DNA of 64,000 bases from Myxococcus stipitatus (GTDB lineage: Bacteria > Myxococcota > Myxococcia > Myxococcales > Myxococcaceae). Location: positions 248,001-312,000 of the forward strand of contig NZ_JAKCFI010000006.1 of the NCBI RefSeq assembly GCF_021412625.1. The letters are read 5' to 3'. Within the stretch, counting starts at the first letter, position 1; every line of letters starts with the position of its first letter. Positions 1 through 6,757 of the stretch are shown one piece after another. Below the pieces are notes generated by a model, which worked only from the letters and a program-made list of their open reading frames with translations, was not told where the DNA came from and did not search any database. A program made the position numbers and the translations under genes.

Positions 1-283
1 TCGGGGTGGGTTGTCTGGAGGTCGCTCGCGGGGGGCATGCGCTCACGGCGCGTCGAGGGTGGAACGACGAGGCGGGTGAGGTGGTGCCGAGGATGGTGCC
101 GCGCCCACCCTCTGCGGTGACTTCACGCTCGGGGAGCGGAGGGCATTCGGTGGGGCGTGGGTGTGTGCGCACGGCGGGCGTTGCGTTGCCGTGAGGGCTT
201 CGTCGGGTCGGTGGTGGGGACTCGAGCGCGTGGCCCGTCCCCGACCGTGTCATCGGGCGGGGACGGGGCCAGGGTGACGCGGA

Positions 284-742
284 CTACCTGCGCGAGCCGC
301 GGCTGCGCGAGGTGGTGCGACGGCGGGTGCTCGTGCCTCGGCGGCTGGTCCCCCGCTTCGCCGTGCTCCGGGAGCGGTTGGAAGTCGAGGCGCGGCGCGC
401 GGTGGCCCTGCGCGCGGCGGTGCTGCGCGCGGTGGCCTTGCGGCCCGTGCGCGTGGCGCGGGCGGGCTTGCGCGTCCGGCTGGACGTGGCGCGGCGCGCG
501 GTCGCGGCGCGCTTGCGAGCGGCCTTCCGTGCGTTGGCGCGTGCCACCGGGCGACGGCGGGCCGTCTTGGCCTTGCTGCCGGAGCCGCCCTTCTCACCGC
601 CACCGGTGAGCTTGTTCACGGTGGCCCAAGCGCGGGACGCCGCCGTCTTCTCCGGCGTGCCGCGGCCCTCGTAGGACTGCTCGATCTTCCGGGCCATCCG
701 CTTCTGTTTGGCCGTGTACTTGGCCTTGCTTCCTCGTGCCAT
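284..742 (-). CDS. Small basic protein with histone-H1-like Arg/Ala tail
   Basis: 152 residues. The first ~55 (MARGSKAKYTAKQKRMA..., then ASRAWATVNKLTGGGEKGG) resemble a short family usually annotated as plasmid stabilization or KTI-type protein. The remaining ~95 residues are almost only Arg, Ala, Thr, Ser and Lys, like bacterial histone-H1-type nucleoid proteins. I infer DNA or nucleic-acid binding; no catalytic motif is visible. The ATG at 742 is chosen because GGAGGG lies 6-8 bases upstream and the family homology begins there, although the frame stays open far upstream. The tail is encoded by a GCGC-rich repetitive stretch that also opens all other frames, so those are shadows. The name is family-based and the function uncertain. 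Confidence 0.7.
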   Translation of the reverse strand: MARGSKAKYTAKQKRMARKIEQSYEGRGTPEKTAASRAWATVNKLTGGGEKGGSGSKAKTARRRPVARANARKAARKRAATARRATSSRTRKPARATRTGRKATARSTAARRATARRASTSNRSRSTAKRGTSRRGTSTRRRTTSRSRGSRR

Positions 743-1196
743 GCGTTGCCCTCCAGGCAATGCGTCAAGGCCGGCAAGAAGCCGGCGTCGCCTGGAAGGT
801 GAGCAGCCACATCGCCCGTGGGAAGGGGTGGCGCGACGACTCGGGTCCACTTCGCGAGGTCGGCACCCACATGCGCGGAGATGAGCGCACTCGCGTGGCG
901 GTGAGAAATCGCCGCGCGGATGCGTCACGTGTGGCGGGTTCGCGGCAGGCGAGGCTGGAACCCAAACCCTTGCCGTCTTTGGAGAAAACGCTGAGCCGTC
1001 TCGACATGCGTCATCGCCGCCGCGCTGTGGTTCACGCTGTCCCCGGGATGAGCGCCTGTGGCGACGACACGCCATCGGAGGTGGTGCTCTACGTCGGAGA
1101 GGGCGCCTTCTTCCTTGCCCCCTCCGAGGAGGGCGACGCGGTGGTTGGAGCGAGCGCGGCGCGGAGGGTGGCGATGCGCGACGAGCACGTGAGTGA

Positions 1197-1420
1197 CTGG
1201 AGGCGCTCGACGCGAACGACGATGAGACGGAGCAGCAGGCGGCGCGCGCTGCTGTCCGCGCTCATTGGGCGGAGAAGCGCGCCGAGCTGATGGACGCGTA
1301 CGACACGGCGTGCTGGACGACGGCGAGCACGTGGCGCTGCGCCAGGACCGCGTGGCCGCAGCGCAGGAACGCCGCGCGGAGCCGATGGAGGCGTGGGACA
1401 CGGATGCGATGACAGGCTGA
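1197..1420 (+). pseudogene. Decayed reading frame of unknown function
   Basis: A frame from 1197 reads LEALDANDDETEQQAARA and continues to EKRAELMDAYDTA; at about 1310 one base appears to be missing, and the frame beginning at 1310 continues as VLDDGEHVALRQDRVAAAQ and ERRAEPMEAWDTDAMTG to a stop at 1418-1420. The echo of ERRAELMDAYDTA in ERRAEPMEAWDTD suggests an internal repeat of one original alpha-helical protein. No start codon with ribosome site and no recognised family. It could be chance coding-like composition in GC-rich DNA. Confidence 0.25.
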
Positions 1421-1634
1421 GCGTGGAGGCAGCACTGCCGCTGCGGAAGGAGCTCCGGCGCCACATCATCGAGGGGCACGACATGGAGAAGTGAAGCGCC
1501 CGGAGGTGCACGGACTCCAAGGTCGAACCCCCTGGTCACCCTCCTGGCAACCTGGGGGTTCTCCGCGTGGGCGCCCTCCTGCGTGGCGACGCTGGTGGCG
1601 CGGGAGGTGCGTGCACAGCTTTGCGAGCACGCAC

Positions 1635-1641
1635 AAGGAGG
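1635..1641 (+). promoter_or_regulatory. Consensus Shine-Dalgarno that decides a CTG start
   Basis: AAGGAGG, a full anti-16S match, followed by a 6-base spacer and CTG at 1648. No ATG/GTG/TTG sits at a usable distance downstream, and the in-frame GTG (1567) and TTG (1621) upstream have no comparable site at proper spacing. Confidence 0.6.
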
Positions 1642-1647
1642 CGTCCC

Positions 1648-2622
1648 CTGGAATCCGCCCTCATCGAGCCCCCCCGACGGCAGGTCCTGGACGAGGGCCC
1701 CGCGGCCCTGGTGGTCAACACGCAGTCACGCTCGGGACGGGAGGCGTTCGAGCGCGCGAAGGCGGTCCTGGAGGAGCGCGGTGTCGACTTGGTGGAGAGC
1801 CACACCGTGTCGAGGAGCGGACGATTGCGGCGCGTGCTGGAGCAGCTCGTAGCGCGGGGGACGCGGCGCATCCTGATTGGCGGTGGGGATGGGACGCTGA
1901 GCGGCGCGGTGGCGCATCTGCTCGGGCGGGAGGTGACGCTCGGGGTGTTGCCGCTGGGGACGGGGAATGACTTCGCGCGCTCGCTCGGGATACCGCCGGA
2001 CGTGGAGGCCGCATGTGACGTCATCGCGCGGGGGTATGTGGCGCGCGTGGACGTGGGCCTGGCGAACGGGCGCCCGTTCCTGAATGCCGCGAGCCTCGGG
2101 CTGGCGACGGCGATCGCGCGGAGACTGACGAAGGAGCTGAAGCAACGAGCGGGCAAGCTGGCGTACCCCATGGCCGCCGCCGCCGAGGTGAAGGACCTGA
2201 AGCACTTCCGCGTCCGGCTGTGGGCGGACTCGCAAGAGCTGGAGCTGGATGCGCTCCAGTTGGTCGTGGGAAATGGGCGGTACCACGGCGCGGGGAACGT
2301 GGTGGCACCGGATGCGACGCTGGATGACCGGCGACTGCATGTCTACGCGGTCTCGGCGCCGTCCGCGGCGGCGGGGCGTGATGGGACGGGGTTGGGACAG
2401 TTGCAGGATGTGGCCACGCTGGCCCGTGTCGCGCTGGCCGTGCGCACGGGCGAGCATGTGGAGCATCCTTCGGTCACTTCGCTTCGGGCAGCGCGGCTGT
2501 ACGTGGAAGCGAACCCCGTGCAAGAAGTGAACGCCGACGGTGAGCTGGTGGGGATGACACCCATGCGGTTCGAGGTGGCTCCAGCGGCACTTCGGGTCTA
2601 CGCGCCTGGGCCAACGACGTGA
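1648..2622 (+). CDS. Diacylglycerol/lipid kinase (DagK/YegS family)
   Basis: About 324 residues, usual for the family. The DAGK catalytic domain begins at LVVNTQSRSG and carries the nucleotide-binding signature IGGGDGTLSGAV, then LPLGTGNDFARSLGIP; the C-terminal half has the beta-sandwich with the NADGE motif typical of YegS/BmrU-type kinases. It should phosphorylate diacylglycerol or a related lipid at the cytoplasmic membrane face. Start: the frame is open from GTG 1567, but a perfect AAGGAGG six bases before CTG 1648 and the family's usual N-terminal length favour CTG; TTG 1621 is an alternative. It stands alone, upstream of the CRISPR leader, with no visible operon partner. Family assignment is firm, substrate inferred, start uncertain. 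Confidence 0.88.
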   Translation: MESALIEPPRRQVLDEGPAALVVNTQSRSGREAFERAKAVLEERGVDLVESHTVSRSGRLRRVLEQLVARGTRRILIGGGDGTLSGAVAHLLGREVTLGVLPLGTGNDFARSLGIPPDVEAACDVIARGYVARVDVGLANGRPFLNAASLGLATAIARRLTKELKQRAGKLAYPMAAAAEVKDLKHFRVRLWADSQELELDALQLVVGNGRYHGAGNVVAPDATLDDRRLHVYAVSAPSAAAGRDGTGLGQLQDVATLARVALAVRTGEHVEHPSVTSLRAARLYVEANPVQEVNADGELVGMTPMRFEVAPAALRVYAPGPTT

Positions 2623-2639
2623 GTGTGAAGGGGTGAGCG

Positions 2640-3013
2640 CCCACGAGAAGACTCCGGATCGCGCCCTGCGATGGATTGGGCCAGGTCTGGCGTCTTTGCT
2701 GCTGCGGGCTCGGAGACAAGGGCGAGGTAAGAATCCGAGGGGATGGCGTCTTGCGGGAGCGGAGGCGAATTGTTCGATCAAGCATCTCCGCGTGGCGGAG
2801 CCAGAACGGACCCGAAATGGCGAAAAGCCCTGTGCCATCAAGGGGTTGGGGCTCTTTGACAGGTGAATAGGTGCTTGCATGGCATTTTCCCAGTGAGTTC
2901 AAGCGGTTACAGGAAGACACACTGTGTCATCGCAAATCCATGCACGAACCAAGGGAGGTGCTTGCAAACAGGGGTGATAACCCATGGAAAATACAGGGAT
3001 TTTGGAGGCCGCA
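2640..3013 (+). promoter_or_regulatory. CRISPR leader region
   Basis: Gene-free and clearly more AT-rich than its surroundings, directly before the first repeat. It contains a perfect palindrome GACACACTGTGTC (2916-2928), an 11-bp direct repeat AGGTGCTTGCA (2869-2879 and 2956-2966), and a TTGACA at 2856-2861 as possible -35 (the -10 is poor). These are the kinds of signals found in leaders that drive array transcription and spacer insertion. That the leader is at this end is inferred from AT content. Confidence 0.5.
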
Positions 3014-3915
3014 GTCCCGCTGGCCGTGATGCCGAGAGGTGTTGAGCACTTCTTCCGCGACGCCAGTGTGCCAAAAGCCATCTCTGGTCCCGCTGGCCGT
3101 GATGCCGAGAGGCGTTGAGCACCGGGAGGTGCTCCAAGGTGAAGGTCGTCATGGCTGCAAGTCCCGCTGGCCGTGATGCCGAGAGGCGTTGAGCACTCGG
3201 CCAGCCTCATGCGGAGCCGAGCCACCGTCCGGTCCCGCTGGCCGTGATGCCGAGAGGCGTTGAGCACCACATGGCACTGCGTGGATTCAGTCGGAAGGGC
3301 CGGTCCCGCTGGCCGTGATGCCGAGAGGCGTTGAGCACTCCGAGAGAGTGGCAGCGGCGTTGCGCGTGATGCTGTCCCGCTGGCCGTGATGCCGAGAGGC
3401 GTTGAGCACTCGGCGGCGGAGAGCTGGTCAAGCTGCCCCGGCGGCGTCCCGCTGGCCGTGATGCCGAGAGGCGTTGAGCACTTGAGCGTGCAGCCCGTGG
3501 TGGCCAACAAGGCGACGTCCCGCTGGCCGTGATGCCGAGAGGCGTTGAGCACAGATCCTGATAGTCCTCGAAGTCCTCCAGGCTCTCGTCCCGCTGGCCG
3601 TGATGCCGAGAGGCGTTGAGCACCCCCGGGTCTCGGGTTCTTACGAAGGGAACAGCGCCTGTCCCGCTGGCCGTGATGCCGAGAGGCGTTGAGCACGTCG
3701 CGTGGTCTTTCGTTACCAAATCCCAGTCTTTCTCCCGTCCCGCTGGCCGTGATGCCGAGAGGCGTTGAGCACTTCTTGGCGCTCTCCCAGGACGGCTTCT
3801 CGCCGGCGGTCCCGCTGGCCGTGATGCCGAGAGGCGTTGAGCACCCGTCAGGAGCGAACGCCGGCGCGAACCGAAACTGGTCCCGCTGGCCGTGATGCCG
3901 AGAGGCGTTGAGCCC
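3014..3915 (+). CRISPR. CRISPR array, 13 repeats of 36 bp and 12 spacers
   Basis: Repeats begin GTCCCGCTGG and end GTTGAGCAC, starting at 3014, 3087, 3161, 3232, 3303, 3374, 3446, 3517, 3588, 3661, 3737, 3809 and 3880. Spacers are 35-40 bp and all different. Eleven repeats are identical; the first has one change (GGTGTT for GGCGTT) and the last one (GAGCCC for GAGCAC). The repeat RNA read on the plus strand can fold AUGCC-GAGA-GGCGU, a 5-bp stem (one U-G pair) with a GNRA loop; the opposite strand has an A-C mismatch, favouring plus-strand transcription. No cas gene lies in the window. Subtype not assigned: the repeat alone does not settle it. Confidence 0.97.
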
Positions 3916-3953
3916 CCAGCATCACGCTGGAGGTCACGAGCGGCGACCACTTT

Positions 3954-3967
3954 ATAGGGACACGACC
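3954..3967 (-). repeat. Detached IS256-type terminus
   Basis: Fourteen bases (ATAGGGACACGACC) identical, in the same orientation, to the outer end of the IS256 remnant at 4766-4779. It sits 38 bp after the last CRISPR repeat. Read inward it would belong to an element extending left, toward the array. Probably the footprint of a second insertion or of a rearrangement at the array's trailer end. Confidence 0.5.
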
Positions 3968-4038
3968 CGAAAGGGGCCGAGCGACGGTAGCCCGGCTCCT
4001 CCTGGTTCCTACGGTTGGACCTGGAGCGGCTTCAACAG

Positions 4039-4066
4039 GGTCAAGTCCCGAATCGTGTGTAGTTGG
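4039..4066 (+). repeat. Left terminal inverted repeat of IS256 remnant
   Basis: Reads inward GGTCAAGTCCCGAATCGTGT..., matching the opposite end in 20 of 28 positions. Confidence 0.6.
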
Positions 4067-4105
4067 TTGGGAGGGGGTTCGGGGGAGGAATGCTCCTTGG
4101 TGGCG

Positions 4106-4763
4106 TCAATCAGCGGCAGTGTCTGGGGTTGAGTTGAGCAGAGACATGTCGAGGTAGCGGCAGTCGTCCCAGATGCCCGTGACTTCGAGGGCGACGGCGG
4201 TGATGAGGCGCAGGGCGCTGGCGCGGTCCGGGAAGGCGCCCACGGAGCGGATGCGGCGCTTCACCTCGCCCTGGAGACGCGCCAGGCCGTTGGTGCTGCG
4301 CAGGCGCTTCCAGTGGGCCTCACGCCGTAGGCCAACAGGGCCGAGACGTTCTGCACCGTGCGCGCCCACCGGGCGTCCAGGAGCTTGTAGCGGCCCAGCA
4401 CGGCCTCCGCCGAGCCGTTGGCTCAGGTCCGGGGCACCGTCACCTCCAGGTGCCCCATGGACGTCAGCAGCCCACGCAAGGAGCTGCCATTGCGCTGGTC
4501 CTTGTGCCCGCCACCTGCAGCCAACGCCCGGCGCCCACCAGGCCCCGAATCTCCTCCTCCAGCAGCATCTCCAGCGTCATCCGGATGGCTCTCAGGAAGA
4601 GGCCTCGCACGTCGGTGCGCGCCCCCTCGTGCGAGGGCGCGGCAAACTCGGTATCGTCCACGGCGGGGACCTCCTCGTCTCCCCTGTCAGGGGAGACCGT
4701 CTCGGTTGGTTTCACCGAGGAGCTTCCCTCTTTCCAGTTCGCCCTTCCTCGCCGTCTACACAC
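4106..4763 (-). pseudogene. IS256-family transposase, broken
   Basis: N-terminal piece (from 4763): LRAIRMTLEMLLEEEIRGLV...GRWLQVAG, typical of the IS256 N-terminus. The frame is lost near the expected TKDQRNGSSLRGLLTS, which continues in another frame up to VTVPRT and a stop. The central DDE catalytic region is deleted. C-terminal piece (4106-4369): STNGLARLQGEVKRRIRSVG then FPDRASALRLITAVALEVT, the conserved C-terminus. With a frameshift, an in-frame stop and no catalytic core it cannot encode an active enzyme. Confidence 0.85.
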
Positions 4764-4779
4764 TCATAGGGACACGACC
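4752..4779 (-). repeat. Right terminal inverted repeat of IS256 remnant
   Basis: On the minus strand reads GGTCGTGTCCCTATGAGTGT..., next to the transposase N-terminus. The outer 14 bases recur at 3954-3967. Confidence 0.65.
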
Positions 4780-4804
4780 GACACCAAGGTCCGGGGGGAC
4801 TTCC

Positions 4805-5539
4805 ATGGCGATGTTGCGTGCGTGGTGGGTGGTGGTGCTGCTCCTGTTGGCCCGCTGCGCGTCGGCGCCCTTCGCTGGGCACGTCGCTCTGTCGCGCGGG
4901 GCCGACTCGGCGGAGGACTGCGCCGAGGCGGCCGAGGAGGACGATGACGAGGGGTGCGTCACCGTTGCGTGCGTCGGTGCCACCTGTGGCCTGTACCGAT
5001 GCGAAGACGTCTCGTCCGCGCCGCTGGCCCTGAGAGGTGGTGGCGCCGCGGCACCGATGGCGGGCGTCGGCACCTCACCTCAGCGCTACTGGGGCGCCCC
5101 ACAGGTCATGCCGGGCCGCGAGCCGGTCCTCGTCTTCCACATGGCGCGGCCCGAGGAATTGCCGAGCACGAAGGCGCTCCGCAAGGCGCGCGAGGAATGG
5201 GAGAAGGTCCCGAAGGAGAAGCACCACATCTTTCCCCGCGCCTTCGAGGAGTACTTCCGGGGACAGCACATCAACATCCACGAGTACGCCCTCGCCATCG
5301 ACATGAAGCGGCACAAGGAGCTTCACCGAGGCGAACGAGGCGCACCGTGGAATGCGGACTGGGAGGCCTTCATCTGGCGAATGGAGCGAGAGCGCGAAGG
5401 CGGCGTCCCTCGAAGCGAGATTCGGCGTCGACTCTTCGAGTTTGCCGGGGGCATGATTCAAAGGTACCGACTCGTCGGGATGCCCTTGTCGTACTGGCAA
5501 ACGCTCACGGCGAATATGCGGCTGGCGGAGGCTGGGTGA
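4805..5539 (+). CDS. sitA: SitA6-like polymorphic toxin lipoprotein (TIGR02269 type)
   Basis: 244 residues. Hydrophobic signal MAMLRAWWVVVLLLLARC, an acidic linker with paired cysteines (residues ~35-70), then a C-terminal toxin domain with EKHHIFPRAF, INIHEYALAID, a later HKELH and PWNADWEAF: the His-rich, HNH-like layout of the myxobacterial TIGR02269/SitA6 lipoproteins. SitA toxins move between kin cells by TraA/TraB outer-membrane exchange and kill cells lacking the cognate immunity protein (known for the family). The lipobox LARC has Arg just before Cys, which is unusual. ATG 4805 is chosen for GGGGGGA upstream; ATG 4811 is possible. The stop overlaps the immunity start (TGATG). No sitB-like gene precedes it; an IS256 end does. 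Confidence 0.82.
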   Translation: MAMLRAWWVVVLLLLARCASAPFAGHVALSRGADSAEDCAEAAEEDDDEGCVTVACVGATCGLYRCEDVSSAPLALRGGGAAAPMAGVGTSPQRYWGAPQVMPGREPVLVFHMARPEELPSTKALRKAREEWEKVPKEKHHIFPRAFEEYFRGQHINIHEYALAIDMKRHKELHRGERGAPWNADWEAFIWRMEREREGGVPRSEIRRRLFEFAGGMIQRYRLVGMPLSYWQTLTANMRLAEAG

Positions 5540-6285
5540 TGCGCTACTTCGAGCTGGGTCCGACATCCGAGACAGTTGCTCCGAAGTGGCGATGGAGCCT
5601 CGCGGGCAAGCGCCCTTGGCGGCTTCCTGGAACGGAGTGCCCCAGCTGCGAGGCAGGCGGCGCGACCATCGCGCTCAACTACCCGAGCGTGGACCTGTCG
5701 GAACTGAGCGAGGAGCGCGAGTACCGGAGACCCCGGTTTGCGCCTTGGGATGAGTACGTCCGGCTTCGTGACCGGGCCCTGCCGCTCATGCCGCAGGGTG
5801 CTGTTGTGCGGCCGGGGACGGCGATGGGACCACTGGCGGGAAGGTTGCGAGGGCTCCCGCCGCCAGTGGCGATGGATGCGCCGTGGAACCTCTTCGCCCA
5901 GCCCGAGGGCGTGGAGCGACTCCTCGGTGCGGGGCTTCGCGGCATCAAGCCCGTGCCCACCGCGCTGAAGGTCGGACGCGACGTGCCCCCGTCGCTGGAG
6001 CTGGAACTGCAGGTAGGGGGGGACTACGCACCCGAGTGCCGTCCGCCGCTGGTGGGAGAGCCGTGCCCCATGTGCGGGACGCAGCGGCGGGGCCTTGCTC
6101 CGTACCGATGGTGGCTAGACCCTGCCGCGCTGCCGGAAACCGACGTGTTCCGCTTCCGGCACAACCCAGCTTGCACCATCGCGAGCGAGCGCTTCGTGGA
6201 AGTCCTTCGGAGCATGGGCGACACCGGCATCCGGGCGACGGAGATTGCGCCGCCTGCCGCGCGCGAGATGGGGGCACTGACGTAG
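5539..6285 (+). CDS. sitI: SitI6-like double-CXXC motif immunity protein
   Basis: 248 residues beginning MRYFELGPTSE, the standard opening of the double-CXXCG family (TIGR02264) linked to SitA6 toxins. Two metal-binding-type cysteine pairs are visible: CPSCEAGG (~residue 33) and CPMCGTQRRG (~residue 177). The first has Glu where the motif usually has Gly. The ATG overlaps the toxin stop codon by one base (TGATG), implying coupled translation so that immunity is made with the toxin. It should act in the cytoplasm by binding the cognate toxin; metal binding is inferred from the cysteines. No transmembrane or signal segment. Confidence 0.83.
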   Translation: MRYFELGPTSETVAPKWRWSLAGKRPWRLPGTECPSCEAGGATIALNYPSVDLSELSEEREYRRPRFAPWDEYVRLRDRALPLMPQGAVVRPGTAMGPLAGRLRGLPPPVAMDAPWNLFAQPEGVERLLGAGLRGIKPVPTALKVGRDVPPSLELELQVGGDYAPECRPPLVGEPCPMCGTQRRGLAPYRWWLDPAALPETDVFRFRHNPACTIASERFVEVLRSMGDTGIRATEIAPPAAREMGALT

Positions 6286-6757
6286 GCAACCTCTTGCCTG
6301 GGGCTACCGCTTCGATTTCGAGCGAGCGGCAATGGCCTCGTCGAGGAGCTGCCGGTGGCGCTACACCGGTCTCGTGGCTCTCCCGCAGTTTGTGTGGAGG
6401 GTGTCCCGAGGAGGAAGCTGCGCGAATGGCCGTTCTGTCGCTCGCTCTCCAAAGGGAGAGTCACCGGGGCGTGGATGACGACAGGCCCAAGACCAGACTT
6501 CCCTGCTGGATGCGTCGGGTTCGAAGCTCGCCGTGTCTCCCTGTCGCCTTCGAGGGGAACCACACAATGTACGGGAGAGCCACGAAACCGACACGACTCC
6601 ACCCCATATCTGAGCAAGGACGGCTTTTCGCCAGACGCCTCATTCTTCGTGCCCCCCCCTGGGAGACGCTGCGCCCAGGAGGCCCCAGGAAGTTCTGCTC
6701 ATCCCCGAGGTCTACATCTCTCGGGGAGCGGAGAGCGCACCGTGGCCTCCGGGTTCG
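6286..6757. other. Intergenic, no gene recognised
   Basis: Between the sitI6-like stop and the convergent dehydrogenase stop. Short open frames on both strands lack start signals and family resemblance. No terminator hairpin with a T-run, no inverted repeats of note. Probably decayed accessory DNA. Confidence 0.4.

Larger units (their letters stand above)
743..1647. other. Gene-poor stretch with one decayed frame
   Basis: No convincing intact gene. Open frames exist on both strands but lack family resemblance, good ribosome sites or sensible composition. The only coding-like signal is a broken plus-strand frame near 1197-1420, listed separately. The last ~80 bases lead into the lipid kinase and hold its Shine-Dalgarno site. 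Confidence 0.5.
4039..4779 (-). mobile_element. IS256-family element remnant (internally deleted)
   Basis: About 740 bp bounded by inverted ends 4039-4066 and 4752-4779, which match at 20 of 28 positions (shared blocks GGTC, GTCCC, GTGTGTAG, GG). Between them lie the N-terminal and C-terminal stumps of an IS256/Mutator-type transposase; intact members are roughly 1.3 kb. No clear target-site duplication flanks it. The right end stops 25 bp before the sitA6-like start codon, so the insertion probably replaced that gene's original upstream region. Confidence 0.75.

Noticed and set aside
4418-4804. Upstream in-frame extension of the SitA6-like gene
   Set aside because: It runs through the IS256 remnant; the signal peptide and ribosome site place the start at 4805.
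6520-6560. GGGTTCGAA, resembling a tRNA T-loop
   Set aside because: No flanking cloverleaf stems or anticodon arm can be built around it.
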